DNA of 64,000 nt from CAYMRL01 sp964398985 (GTDB lineage: Bacteria; Deinococcota; Deinococci; Deinococcales; Trueperaceae), in NCBI GenBank assembly GCA_964398985.1, contig CAYNOS010000006.1:1-64000 (forward strand). The letters run 5' to 3'. This document shows, in pieces, positions 1 to 7,381 of the stretch. The stretch's first letter is position 1. Each line of letters starts with the position of its first letter. The notes beneath the pieces were generated by a model. It saw only the letters and a program-made list of their open reading frames with translations, made no database searches and had not been told where the DNA came from. The position numbers and the translations under genes are program-made.

Positions 1-1099
1 TGAGGATGCTCAGGTGCAGCTCACCGCGGCCGGAGACGCGGTAGCGCTCGCTGCCCAATGACTCGAGGCGCATGGCGACGTTGACGAGCATCTCGCGCTC
101 GAGCCTGTCGGCGAGATGGCGGCTGGTCACGTAGGTCCCTTCCCGGCCAGCGAACGGGCTGGTGTTGGGGCTGAACGTGACGGCGACCGTCGGCTCGTCG
201 ACCTTCGGTGAAGGAAGCGCCTTGACGGCATCGGGACTACACACGGTGTCGCCGATGTTGATCTCGTCGATGCCGCCGAGCACCACGATGTCGCCCGGCT
301 CGCCGACCTCCGTCTCGACGCGCCCCAGACCGAGGTGCGTGAAGACCTTGGTGACCCGCGAGCGCTGGCTGTTGCGGTGCGGTCCGACGACCACCACGCT
401 GTCGGTAGCCTTGACGGTGCCTTGCAGGATGCGTCCGAGGGCCAGGCGGCCGAGGTAATCGGAGTAGTCGAGGTTGCTCACCTGCATCAGGAGCGGAGCC
501 CTGGGGTCGCCGGAGGCCGGCGTCACCTTCTCGATGATCGTCTCGAAGAGCGGCTTGAGGTCCGAGCCGGGCTGCTGTCCTTCACGCCACGCCCGGCCCT
601 CGCGCGCCACTGCGTGCAGGATGGGGAAGTCGAGTTGCTCGTCGTCAGCGCCGAGCTCGACCATCAGATCGAACGTCAGGTTGACGACTTCATCGGGCCG
701 CGCGTCCTTGCGGTCGACCTTGTTCACCACGACGATCGGCTTGAGCCCGCGAGCCAACGCCTTCTGCAGCACGAAGCGCGTCTGCGGCATCGGGCCTTCG
801 GCAGCGTCGACCAACAACAGCACGCCGTCGACCATCGTCAGAGCCCGTTCCACTTCGCCGCCGAAGTCGGCGTGCCCGGGCGTGTCGACGATGTTGATCT
901 TGTCCTGGCCCCACATCACCGCGGTGTTCTTGGCGAGGATCGTGATGCCGCGCTCGCGCTCGATCGCACCGGAATCCATCACGCGCTCGAGCACCTGCTG
1001 GTTGGCGCGGAACACGTTCGATTGGTGCAGCATCCCGTCGACCAGGGTCGTCTTGCCGTGGTCGACGTGGGCGATGATCGCGACGTTGCGGTAGTTCAT
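1..1099 (-). CDS. typA: Ribosome-associated GTPase TypA/BipA, 3' end outside window
   Basis: Translation-factor GTPase of the EF-G/LepA family that binds 70S ribosomes and supports assembly and stress adaptation. The protein starts MNYRNVAIIAHVDHGKTTL, with the G1 loop (AHVDHGKT) followed by the switch-II DTPGHADFGGEV and the NKVD specificity motif, in the order typical of TypA. About 366 codons are visible; the rest runs off the left edge. The ATG at 1099 is preceded by a GGAG eight bases upstream, and a TAGACT -10 box lies about 75 bases upstream. It is divergent from menG. Family identity is clear from the sequence; the cellular role is family knowledge. Confidence 0.95.
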   Translation of the reverse strand, partial: MNYRNVAIIAHVDHGKTTLVDGMLHQSNVFRANQQVLERVMDSGAIERERGITILAKNTAVMWGQDKINIVDTPGHADFGGEVERALTMVDGVLLLVDAAEGPMPQTRFVLQKALARGLKPIVVVNKVDRKDARPDEVVNLTFDLMVELGADDEQLDFPILHAVAREGRAWREGQQPGSDLKPLFETIIEKVTPASGDPRAPLLMQVSNLDYSDYLGRLALGRILQGTVKATDSVVVVGPHRNSQRSRVTKVFTHLGLGRVETEVGEPGDIVVLGGIDEINIGDTVCSPDAVKALPSPKVDEPTVAVTFSPNTSPFAGREGTYVTSRHLADRLEREMLVNVAMRLESLGSERYRVSGRGELHLSIL

Positions 1100-1171
1100 C
1101 AGAGCTCCGAGGTGCTGCGCCTGAGGATGCTCCGCGGCGAAGGGCGCGGTCGCGTTGGGCGCAAGCGGGGG

Positions 1172-1177
1172 AGTCTA
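1172..1177 (-). promoter_or_regulatory. Candidate -10 box (TAGACT) for typA
   Basis: TAGACT reads toward typA and would give a leader of about 65 nt. No convincing -35 was seen. It shares the intergenic space with the divergent menG promoter. Confidence 0.4.
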
Positions 1178-1212
1178 GCACAGCTGCAGCGCCTCCCGCT
1201 GTAGCAGCGTGG

Positions 1213-1218
1213 TAGCCT
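1213..1218 (+). promoter_or_regulatory. Candidate leaderless -10 box (TAGCCT) for menG
   Basis: TAGCCT ends seven bases before the GTG at 1226, so transcription would begin at or next to the start codon. No Shine-Dalgarno precedes the GTG. This fits the leaderless pattern seen at many genes here. Confidence 0.5.
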
Positions 1219-1225
1219 GCCAGCC

Positions 1226-2005
1226 GTGTCAGCCTCCGCCCCCCAACTGATGGAGGCGAGCGACGCTCCTCGCGGCCAGCAGCCGGTCGAGAGCGCCGCG
1301 GTTCGCAGCATGTTCTCCGCCATCGCTCCCACCTACGACCTGCTCAACTCCCTGCTCAGCCTCGGGGTCGACGCCAGGTGGCGGGAGCGCGCGGCCGAGC
1401 TGGCCGCCCCGTCTCCGACGGCCGCTCCGCGCGTGCTCGACGTGGCAACCGGAACGGGCAACCTGGCGTTCGCCATCAAGCGGCGGGCTCCCGGCAGCAC
1501 CGTCATCGGCGTCGACTTCTCTCAGGACATGCTGGCGGTGGCGCGCGGCAAAGCCGCCAAGGGCGCGCTGGCGGTCGAGTTCGCCGTCGCCGACGGGACC
1601 GACCTACCGTTCGAGGACGCGAGCTTCGACGCGGTCACGATCGCCTATGGGCTGCGCAACTTCGGCGACCCCGACGCGGGCCTCAGGGAGTTCGCGCGCG
1701 TCCTGGCGCCGGGCGGCGCCGCCGTCGTGCTCGAGTTCCCGCCCCCGCGAAGCGGGCTCTTCGGCGCCGCGTTCGGCTTCTACTTCCGTCGCGTGCTGCC
1801 GTTCGTCGGTGGCGTGATCTCGCGCAGCCGTTCCGCCTACGCCTACCTGCCAGCGTCGGTCGAGCGCTTCATGGCGCCGGCCGAACTCAGCGACAGGATG
1901 CGGCGAGCCGGCTTCACCGATGTCAGCTACGAGCTTCAGACTCTCGGCATCTCGGCGGTGCACGTCGGCAAGAAGCCCACGCTCGCCGGAAACGGGACGG
2001 CATGA
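1226..2005 (+). CDS. menG: Demethylmenaquinone methyltransferase (UbiE/MenG family)
   Basis: SAM-dependent C-methyltransferase for the last step of menaquinone synthesis (ubiquinone in other lineages). The 259-residue protein has the family's N-terminal FSAIAPTYDLLNSLLS segment, the SAM-binding VLDVATGTGNLA motif near residue 70, and the YGLRNFGD motif near residue 140, all hallmarks of UbiE. The GTG start at 1226 fits the leaderless promoter; an in-frame ATG at 1250 is the alternative. The stop overlaps the start of the next gene (ATGA). Since mqnD lies 2 kb away and the genome looks like a futalosine-pathway user, the menaquinone role is more likely than ubiquinone; that choice is inference. 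Confidence 0.93.
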   Translation: MSASAPQLMEASDAPRGQQPVESAAVRSMFSAIAPTYDLLNSLLSLGVDARWRERAAELAAPSPTAAPRVLDVATGTGNLAFAIKRRAPGSTVIGVDFSQDMLAVARGKAAKGALAVEFAVADGTDLPFEDASFDAVTIAYGLRNFGDPDAGLREFARVLAPGGAAVVLEFPPPRSGLFGAAFGFYFRRVLPFVGGVISRSRSAYAYLPASVERFMAPAELSDRMRRAGFTDVSYELQTLGISAVHVGKKPTLAGNGTA

Positions 2006-2643
2006 GCGCCGCTGTGAGAGGCGAGCGCCGCGCCCGACTGAGCGTCAGGGCCGGCGGCTTCGAAGAGCTCGGCTTCGAGATCAACACCGACGCTGCCCTG
2101 ATCGACCCCGACTGGGACGACTTCGCGGAGAGCCACAACCAGCGCTTCGGATTGGCGATCGCACACCTTAAGGCGAGGATCAAAGGGCGCTCCTTCGACA
2201 ACGACGTGATGAGCGTGAGGGTGTCGAAGAACGGCTACTTCGTGCAGTCGAAGCGTTTCCCCGGCGCGTTCTTCGGCGACTCCGGCAGCGCCACCTGGGA
2301 GTACGTCGACGAGGCCGACGCCCGGACCGCCATCTGGGAGGCGGTCGCTCACTACCGGGCTGACGAAGCCCGCTCACTCGTGAGCGTCTACAGCAACGAC
2401 GATCCACCCGACTTCTTCTTCGGGTACCGGCCCTCCGAGGACCGGCGTTACGAGATCGGAGCGCTGCTGACCGATCTGCCGCTGCATCTGAGGGTGCTCT
2501 TCGACGCCCACCAGGCCGTTCCGCTGCTGGGGGCGACCAAGGGCGTGCTCATCTACCAACGCACCTTGGATGGCCGGCACGTCCTGATCCGCTCGCAAGG
2601 CCGCCGCTTGCCGATGATGGCGGCGGGACGGCTCGAGCTGTGA
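2002..2643 (+). CDS. Hypothetical protein, translationally coupled to menG
   Basis: 213 residues, not recognised. The ATG at 2002 overlaps the menG stop as ATGA, so it is probably translated by coupling. It looks soluble, with no signal peptide or membrane segment, and is rich in aromatic and acidic residues (DPDWDDFAESHNQRFG near residue 35; NDDPPDFFFGYRPSEDRRY near residue 135). No catalytic motif is visible. Codon usage and GC match its neighbours, which argues for a real gene. Function unknown; placement suggests co-expression with quinone methylation and nothing firmer. Confidence 0.75.
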   Translation: MSAAVRGERRARLSVRAGGFEELGFEINTDAALIDPDWDDFAESHNQRFGLAIAHLKARIKGRSFDNDVMSVRVSKNGYFVQSKRFPGAFFGDSGSATWEYVDEADARTAIWEAVAHYRADEARSLVSVYSNDDPPDFFFGYRPSEDRRYEIGALLTDLPLHLRVLFDAHQAVPLLGATKGVLIYQRTLDGRHVLIRSQGRRLPMMAAGRLEL

Positions 2644-2690
2644 CGAGAGCCTGTGCCTTGGCTCGGTGCCCGACGATCCGGCGGTAGCCG

Positions 2691-3458
2691 GTGCGCGCGG
2701 CCTCTGAGCCAGAAGTTGTGATCGTCGGTGGCGGCATCGCCGGCTGCGAGGCCGCTTGGCGCTGCGCCGAGCTCGGCCGCGACACGTTGTTGGTGACCAC
2801 CAGCCTCGATACGCTCTACAACCTCGCTCACGCCACCGTGAACTTGCAACCACCGCCGGGGACGTTGCTCCGTGACCTCGCTCCGACGCTGACCTCGGAG
2901 TCGGGAGACATCGAGTCGCGGCAGCTGCATCTCGCAGTCAAGCGGTCCCTCGAGGCGCACCCCCGGCTGCACCTGCTGCAATCGACGGCGTCGAGCCTGC
3001 TGGTCGAGGCCGGCGTCGTCGTGGGAGTAGGTACCTGGGAGGGCATCGACCGACGCGGCAGGGTCGTGGCGCTGTGCGCAGGCAGCTTCCTGCGCGCGCG
3101 GTTGAGCCTGGGGGCCGTGGTCGAGCAGCAGGGGAGGCTCAGCGAGATGGCCTACGACGACCTCTACGAGGACCTGCTGGAGGTCGGCTTCGAGTTCGCC
3201 GAGACCTCGTTGTCGCTCCCTGCGGTAGCGGGATCGCTCCCGTATCGCGTCACGACGGTCGCCTTCGCGGCTTCCGAGGCTGCCGACGACCCGGCGCCGA
3301 GCGCGACCGGTCCGACGCGGCTGCGGCGCCTCGACGGTCTTTGGACCGCGGGCGTCTGTGCGCCGCGCCCGCAGGGGTCGGAAGTACCCGGATACGCCAC
3401 GGTGGCTGCGCAAGGCTTCGCTCTGGGAACCGCTCTGGCGGGGGCCGCGCCGCTCTAA
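2691..3458 (+). CDS. GidA/MnmG-like FAD-dependent oxidoreductase, short form
   Basis: 255-residue flavoprotein-like protein. The N terminus VVIVGGGIAGCEAAWRCAEL is a Rossmann dinucleotide-binding motif in the form used by the MnmG (GidA)/TrmFO tRNA-modification flavoproteins, and a second nucleotide-binding-like end (GLWTAGVCAPR, then GYATVAAQGFALG) closes the domain near residues 210-245. MnmG proper is about 600 residues; the middle insertion and C-terminal helical domain are absent. Start is GTG at 2691. It could be a GidA-related protein without tRNA-modifying activity. mnmE lies 50 kb away in this window, but full-length mnmG was not seen. Confidence 0.75.
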   Translation: MRAASEPEVVIVGGGIAGCEAAWRCAELGRDTLLVTTSLDTLYNLAHATVNLQPPPGTLLRDLAPTLTSESGDIESRQLHLAVKRSLEAHPRLHLLQSTASSLLVEAGVVVGVGTWEGIDRRGRVVALCAGSFLRARLSLGAVVEQQGRLSEMAYDDLYEDLLEVGFEFAETSLSLPAVAGSLPYRVTTVAFAASEAADDPAPSATGPTRLRRLDGLWTAGVCAPRPQGSEVPGYATVAAQGFALGTALAGAAPL

Positions 3459-3461
3459 CGG

Positions 3462-3659
3462 TCAGCGGTTGGTGTCGTGTACCGGCTTCACGTAGCGCTC
3501 GATCTTCTGCAGGCCGTCGGCCGGAGCCCAAACGAAGCTGGTGCCCTCGGGCGTCGTCGCCAGCAGCCGGTAACGCGCAGGGGGCCCGCTCGCCAACTGG
3601 CTGATCACGAAGCGCTTGCCGTTGTAGTGCACCTCTTCGCCGATCGTGAAGCTCGACAT
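3462..3659 (-). CDS. Small conserved-looking protein (65 aa)
   Basis: Compact 65-residue protein beginning MSSFTIGEEVHYNGKRFVIS. It reads like a small SH3/KOW-type beta-barrel (GEEV.YNGKRFVI...PARYRLL), but I cannot name a family. Start chosen at the ATG at 3659: a TAGGTT -10 box lies seven bases upstream, and the open frame extends only 15 codons further with no better signal. It overlaps the last codons of nothing, but its promoter sits in the end of mqnD. Ends four bases after the convergent GidA-like gene. Confidence 0.7.
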   Translation of the reverse strand: MSSFTIGEEVHYNGKRFVISQLASGPPARYRLLATTPEGTSFVWAPADGLQKIERYVKPVHDTNR

Positions 3660-3664
3660 GTCGC

Positions 3665-4564
3665 CTAACCTACCTCTGCCTCGGCAGCTTGGGTAGGGGA
3701 CCAAAGCCCCACGCCGGTCTGGGCGGGCTCGTGGGGCACGAAGACCTCGGCCGTCGGGAGGGGAAAGAGGCCCAGGGCGGCGCCGCGCGCGAGCAATTCG
3801 TTCAGAGCCCTCTCGCCGGCGACGCCGACATCGAGCGAGTGACGGTTCACGTAGAGATCGATGTGCCGCTGGCGGACGCTCAGAGACATCTCCTGAGCAT
3901 GAGCCGCGACGTAAGCGGCCGAAGCGTCGGGGTTGGCGAGAGCGTGCTCGACGCTGAGCCTGACCAGACGCTGGAGTCGTGACAGGGTGGCGGGTCCCAG
4001 GTCGCGACGCGCGGCGATGGCGCCCAACGGGACCAGCTCACCGACCGTTTGCTCCCACCAGGCACCCAGATCGAGGCGTTCCGAGAGCCCGTGCTCCGGG
4101 TAGGTGAAGCGGCTCTCGTGGATGATGAGGCCGGCGTCGAACTCGCCGGCGGCCACCGCTGGCATGATCCGGTCGTAGCGGACCTCCACCAGCTGGAGAT
4201 CCTGGCGCCACAGCCTGAGAAGCAGGTTGGCGGTCGTGTGGCCGCCCGGGATCGCGACAGTGGCGCCGGACAGCGAAACGTTCGGGTCGCGCGCGACGAG
4301 CAGGGGGCCGGTGCCGTGACCCATGGCGCCGCCGGAACGCAAGAGCTGGTAGTCGGTGCTCAGGTGCCCATAGGCGTGGCAACTGACCTTGCTGACGTCG
4401 AGGCGTCCGGCGAGCGCCGCGCGGTTCAGTGCTTCGACATCGTCGAGTACCACTTCGAACGCGAGATCGCCCTGCTCTGCGGGGTCGAGCTGAGAGTGCA
4501 CCAGGGCGCTGAAGATGAACGTGTCGTTGGGGCACGGCGAGAAGCCGAGGGTGAGGCGCCTCAT
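3665..4564 (-). CDS. mqnD: 1,4-dihydroxy-6-naphthoate synthase (futalosine pathway)
   Basis: MqnD converts cyclic de-hypoxanthine futalosine to 1,4-dihydroxy-6-naphthoate in the alternative menaquinone pathway. The 299-residue protein starts MRRLTLGFSPCPNDTFIF, the diagnostic MqnD N-terminal motif, followed by a periplasmic-binding-protein-like fold with a conserved GHTTANLLL segment near residue 110. Start is the ATG at 4564, though a GTG immediately upstream is in frame; a TAGCGT box lies eight bases before the ATG. Together with menG and the prenyltransferase at 27.6 kb it indicates futalosine-type menaquinone synthesis; no menF/D/C/B genes are present here. Confidence 0.92.
   Translation of the reverse strand: MRRLTLGFSPCPNDTFIFSALVHSQLDPAEQGDLAFEVVLDDVEALNRAALAGRLDVSKVSCHAYGHLSTDYQLLRSGGAMGHGTGPLLVARDPNVSLSGATVAIPGGHTTANLLLRLWRQDLQLVEVRYDRIMPAVAAGEFDAGLIIHESRFTYPEHGLSERLDLGAWWEQTVGELVPLGAIAARRDLGPATLSRLQRLVRLSVEHALANPDASAAYVAAHAQEMSLSVRQRHIDLYVNRHSLDVGVAGERALNELLARGAALGLFPLPTAEVFVPHEPAQTGVGLWSPTQAAEAEVG
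3667..3672 (-). promoter_or_regulatory. Candidate leaderless -10 box (TAGGTT) for the 65-aa gene
   Basis: TAGGTT ends seven bases before the ATG at 3659, inside the end of mqnD, suggesting the small gene has its own leaderless transcript as well as read-through from mqnD. Confidence 0.4.
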
Positions 4565-4572
4565 CACCGCAC

Positions 4573-4578
4573 ACGCTA
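4573..4578 (-). promoter_or_regulatory. Candidate -10 box (TAGCGT) for mqnD
   Basis: TAGCGT ends eight bases before the ATG (five before an in-frame GTG), so the mqnD mRNA is probably leaderless or nearly so. Confidence 0.4.
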
Positions 4579-4677
4579 ACCCTTCGAGTCCAGCGAGCGG
4601 GCATGCGGGTGACCAAGCTGCTCGCTGCCCAGGCGGGCCCGGCTCGGGTTGCGTGCGTGAAACACGTGTCAATCTGC

Positions 4678-4683
4678 TACAAT
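4678..4683 (+). promoter_or_regulatory. Candidate -10 box (TACAAT) for infC operon
   Basis: TACAAT is a good -10 match about 80 bases before infC. The -35 is weak: TTGCGT at 4649 is spaced too far (23 nt). An 8-bp palindrome ACACGTGT (4662-4669) sits between, a possible operator. The predicted leader starts near 4690. Confidence 0.45.
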
Positions 4684-4710
4684 CGGTCGCTGGCGTGTCG
4701 GAACGCAGGG

Positions 4711-4762
4711 GGCGTAGGAGCCTCCGTCCTCACGCCGACAGACCCCTCCGGAGGTGGAGAGC
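4711..4762 (+). promoter_or_regulatory. Structured infC leader; hairpin loop complementary to the Shine-Dalgarno
   Basis: GGCGTAGGA (4711-4719) pairs with TCCTCACGCC (4727-4736) with one bulged C, forming a 9-bp hairpin. Its loop GCCTCCG (4720-4726) contains CCTCCG, exactly complementary to CGGAGG (4749-4754), the infC Shine-Dalgarno. A second CCTCC directly abuts the Shine-Dalgarno, giving the palindrome CCTCCGGAGG (4745-4754). The leader could therefore hide the ribosome site in a pseudoknot. Ribosomal protein L20 is known to control this operon through leader structures in Escherichia coli and Bacillus; whether the same happens here is inference. Confidence 0.5.
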
Positions 4763-5293
4763 ATAACGAAAGAGCTGAAGGTGAACGAGCAGATCAGAGT
4801 GCGTCAGGTGCGGTTGATCGCGGCAGACGGGCAGCAGGTAGGCATCGTCGAGACGCGCGACGCGCTGAAGCGCGCCAGAGAGGAAGACCTCGACCTGGTC
4901 TTGGTGGGAGAGGCCGCGCAACCGCCGGTCGCCAAACTACTCGATTACGGCAAGTACCGCTTCGAACTGCAGCAGCAGACCAAGGAAGCGCGTCGCCGTT
5001 CTCGCCAGCAAGACATGAAGTCGATCAAGTTCCGCGTCAAGATCGACGATCACGACTACGAGACCAAGGTCAATCACATCCGCAGGTTCCTCAAGAGCGG
5101 TCACAAGGTGAAGGTGACGATCATGTTCCGCGGCAGGGAGCGGACCCATCCCGAGTTGGGGCAGGGCATCCTGAACCGCGTCGCGGCCGACGTCAACTCG
5201 CTCGCAGTGGTGGATGCGGCGCCCTCGATCGCCGGCATGGACATGAACATGATCCTGCGGCCCGCGCAGGCTGTGACTGTCGCTGAAGACTGA
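4763..5293 (+). CDS. infC: Translation initiation factor IF-3, ATA start
   Basis: IF-3 binds the 30S subunit, prevents premature 50S joining and checks start-codon selection. The 176-residue protein reads TKELKVNEQIRVRQVRLI at its N terminus, the family-typical opening, with a two-domain layout and a basic linker around residues 70-85 (KEARRRSRQQ). I chose the ATA at 4763: a perfect GGAGG (4750-4754) ends eight bases before it. The only canonical alternative, GTG at 4754, overlaps that GGAGG and would lack a ribosome site. Rare ATT/ATC/ATA starts are a known infC feature and underlie autoregulation by IF-3. First gene of infC-rpmI-rplT. Confidence 0.95.
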   Translation: MTKELKVNEQIRVRQVRLIAADGQQVGIVETRDALKRAREEDLDLVLVGEAAQPPVAKLLDYGKYRFELQQQTKEARRRSRQQDMKSIKFRVKIDDHDYETKVNHIRRFLKSGHKVKVTIMFRGRERTHPELGQGILNRVAADVNSLAVVDAAPSIAGMDMNMILRPAQAVTVAED

Positions 5294-5399
5294 ACTCACC
5301 CCCAGAGCTCGTAGCGTCTACGCTCCAAGCCGACGGAACATCTGATATCGTCAGCAGGTTGTGCCGAGGCGGTTCTCCGCAGGACCGACTGACGAAGCA

Positions 5400-5415
5400 G
5401 CGCGCGAAGGCGCGC
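5400..5415 (+). promoter_or_regulatory. Hairpin in the infC-rpmI spacer
   Basis: GCGCGC-GAAG-GCGCGC forms a perfect 6-bp stem with a four-base loop, 10 bases before the AGGAG of rpmI. A second small stem, CGTAG/CTACG, lies near 5310-5322. The 145-base spacer may hold a control element for rpmI-rplT; otherwise it shows no gene. Confidence 0.35.
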
Positions 5416-5438
5416 AATCGAAACAGGAGAGAGTCGCG

Positions 5439-5636
5439 ATGCCGAAGTTGAAGACCCATAAGGGCACCAAAGCCCGTGTCAAAGTCACAGGGCGAGGTAA
5501 GGTCAAGGCGATGCGCTCTGGGAAGCGGCACCTCAACGCCAAGAAGTCAGGCGGCCGCATCCGCAAGGGCAGGACCGATCTCGTGGTAGCCGAGCCAGAG
5601 GCGAAGCGCATCAAGGCGCTTCTGCCCTACGATTGA
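5439..5636 (+). CDS. rpmI: 50S ribosomal protein L35
   Basis: 65-residue basic ribosomal protein starting MPKLKTHKGTKARVKVTGRG, the canonical bL35 N terminus, with the conserved KRHLNAKKS region near residues 35-43. It binds 23S rRNA in the large subunit. ATG at 5439 is preceded by AGGAGAG. It lies between infC and rplT, the usual order in bacteria, and is cotranslated with rplT from an 11-base gap. Confidence 0.97.
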   Translation: MPKLKTHKGTKARVKVTGRGKVKAMRSGKRHLNAKKSGGRIRKGRTDLVVAEPEAKRIKALLPYD

Positions 5637-5647
5637 GGTACTGAGCC

Positions 5648-5998
5648 ATGCCACGCGCCAAGACAGGTATCGTCCGCCGCCGCCGCCACGCCAAGATTCT
5701 CAAGCGCGCCAAGGGCTACTGGGGCTTGCGCTCCAAGAGCGTCAGGCTCGCCCAGCAGACCCTGCTGAATGCCGCCGACTACGCCTACCGCGACCGTCGC
5801 GACAAGAAGGCGGACTTCCGCCGTCTGTGGATCGCCCGCATCAACGCCGCGGCCAGGCAGGAAGGCCTCAGCTACTCGCGCTTCATCGCGGGCTTGCGCA
5901 AGTCGGGCGTCATGCTCGACCGCAAGGTGCTCGCCGACATCGCCGTCAGGGAACCGGCCGCCTTCAAGGCGCTGGTCGACCAGGCCAAGACCGCCTGA
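5648..5998 (+). CDS. rplT: 50S ribosomal protein L20
   Basis: 116-residue bL20, an early 23S rRNA-binding assembly protein and the autogenous repressor of this operon in the bacteria studied. The N-terminal basic tail (MPRAKTGIVRRRRHAKILKR) and the GYWGLRSK segment match the family. The predicted leader structure before infC and the hairpin before rpmI are possible targets for L20, which is inference. The gene is followed at once by a strong hairpin that ends the operon. Confidence 0.97.
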   Translation: MPRAKTGIVRRRRHAKILKRAKGYWGLRSKSVRLAQQTLLNAADYAYRDRRDKKADFRRLWIARINAAARQEGLSYSRFIAGLRKSGVMLDRKVLADIAVREPAAFKALVDQAKTA

Positions 5999-6029
5999 AG
6001 CGTTAGGTCGCAGTCTCGCAAGACCCCGC

Positions 6030-6059
6030 CCGTCAGGGCTGCCCCGGCAGCCCTGACGG
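6030..6059 (+). terminator. Hairpin terminator after rplT
   Basis: CCGTCAGGGCTGCC (6030-6043) and GGCAGCCCTGACGG (6046-6059) are perfect reverse complements, a 14-bp GC-rich stem. The following TATCGTTTGG is only modestly T-rich, and its first bases double as the hisD -10 box. It is the strongest inverted repeat in the window. Confidence 0.75.
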
Positions 6060-6065
6060 TATCGT
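6060..6065 (+). promoter_or_regulatory. Candidate leaderless -10 box (TATCGT) for hisD
   Basis: TATCGT begins directly after the rplT terminator stem and ends six bases before the hisD ATG at 6072, so terminator and promoter are packed back to back. Confidence 0.5.
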
Positions 6066-6071
6066 TTGGGC

Positions 6072-7355
6072 ATGCAGGTCATCGAAGGACTCGAAGCGGC
6101 GCTGGCGTGGTGCGAGGCGCGCCGTGAGCGGCTGGTGGAGGACGACGCGGCCAGCGCCGCCGCCGCGATCATCGCCGAGGTCAGGGAGCGCGGCGACGCC
6201 GCGCTGATCGAGCTGGCGCTGCGTTACGATGGGCACGCCCCCGAGCGTTTGAGGCTAGAGCCCTCCGAGATCGCGGCCGCGGCCGCGACGGTGCCGGCCG
6301 ACCTCGCCGCCGCCATCGACGTCGCGATCGACAACGTCACCAGCTACTACCGACAGCAGGCGGCCGGTGAGTTCGAGTACCGACTCCGCGACGCGACCCT
6401 CGGCATGCTCGTGCGTCCGCTCGATTCGGTGGGCTGCTACGTGCCGGGCGGCAGCGCGCCGCTGTTCTCGAGCCTGATCATGACCGCCGTGCCGGCGCGG
6501 TCGGCGGGCGTCGCCCGGATCGCGGTCGCCACCCCCGTCAAGGACGACTCGGGCGTCCCGGCTAGCGTCCTGTACGTGGCCGAGCGCTTGGCCATCGACG
6601 AGGTCTACCAGATCGGCGGTGCCCAGGCGATCGCGGCACTCGCCTTCGGCACCGAGAGCGTCGCGCGCGTCGACAAGATCGTCGGCCCCGGCAGCCGCTA
6701 CGTGGTGGCGGCCAAGAGGCAGCTCTTCGGCGAGGTGGGGATCGAGTCGCTTGCGGGACCCACCGAGACGCTCCTGATAGCCGACGAGAGCGCCTCCGTG
6801 ACTCACGTGGTGGCGGACATGCTGGCGCAGGCCGAGCACGAGGGCGCTCAGGCGGTGTTGGTGACGGACTCGCGGGACCTGGCGGCGGCTGTGATCGCCG
6901 GCCTCGAGATCGGCGCCGCCTCGCTGCCGACGGCGGCTCGGGCCCAGGCTTCGCTGGCTGGTGGCGGGGCGGTCGTGCTGGTCGCAGGTCTGCGCGAAGC
7001 CGTGGCGGTGGCCAACGCGTTCGCGCCGGAACACCTGTGCCTGCTGGTCGAGGAGCCTCGGGCCCTGCTGAGCGAGGTCAGGCACGCAGGCGGGGTGTTC
7101 CTCGGCGAGAACAGCCTCGAGGCTCTCGGGGACTACGTCGCCGGGCCCAGTCACGTGATGCCGACGGCCGGCACGGCGCGTTTCTCGAGCTTCGTGAACC
7201 TGCGCGACTTCCAGCGGGTGGTCCCGTTCCTGGAGGCCGGCCAAGAGTTCGTGTCCGGCTTCGGACCGAGCGCTGCGACGCTGGCGCGGGCCGAAGGCCT
7301 AGAGGCGCACGCGCGGGCGATCGAGGTCAGGCTGCGCGGTCGCCGGAAGCACTAG
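6072..7355 (+). CDS. hisD: Histidinol dehydrogenase
   Basis: Zinc-dependent NAD enzyme that oxidises L-histidinol to L-histidine in two steps, ending histidine synthesis. The 427-residue length is normal. Visible motifs include YVPGGSAPLFSS near residue 120, QIGGAQAIAALAFGTE near residue 180, the GPTETLLIAD loop near residue 230, and HEGAQ near residue 258, which carries active-site and zinc residues. ATG at 6072 is chosen over an upstream TTG at 6066 because of the leaderless -10 box. No other his gene is in the window, so it is an isolated pathway gene. Confidence 0.96.
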   Translation: MQVIEGLEAALAWCEARRERLVEDDAASAAAAIIAEVRERGDAALIELALRYDGHAPERLRLEPSEIAAAAATVPADLAAAIDVAIDNVTSYYRQQAAGEFEYRLRDATLGMLVRPLDSVGCYVPGGSAPLFSSLIMTAVPARSAGVARIAVATPVKDDSGVPASVLYVAERLAIDEVYQIGGAQAIAALAFGTESVARVDKIVGPGSRYVVAAKRQLFGEVGIESLAGPTETLLIADESASVTHVVADMLAQAEHEGAQAVLVTDSRDLAAAVIAGLEIGAASLPTAARAQASLAGGGAVVLVAGLREAVAVANAFAPEHLCLLVEEPRALLSEVRHAGGVFLGENSLEALGDYVAGPSHVMPTAGTARFSSFVNLRDFQRVVPFLEAGQEFVSGFGPSAATLARAEGLEAHARAIEVRLRGRRKH

Positions 7356-7381
7356 CCGGCCCGCCCGGCCACCACGCGCCG

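Noticed and set aside
4754..4756. GTG start for infC
   Set aside because: It lies within the GGAGG itself and has no ribosome site; ATA at 4763 is correctly spaced.
6066..6068. TTG start for hisD
   Set aside because: It lies one base after the -10 box, so it would not be in the mRNA; ATG 6072 fits.
7356..7381. Possible terminator between hisD and the MBL gene
   Set aside because: Only a 5-bp GC stem with no T-run; too weak to call.
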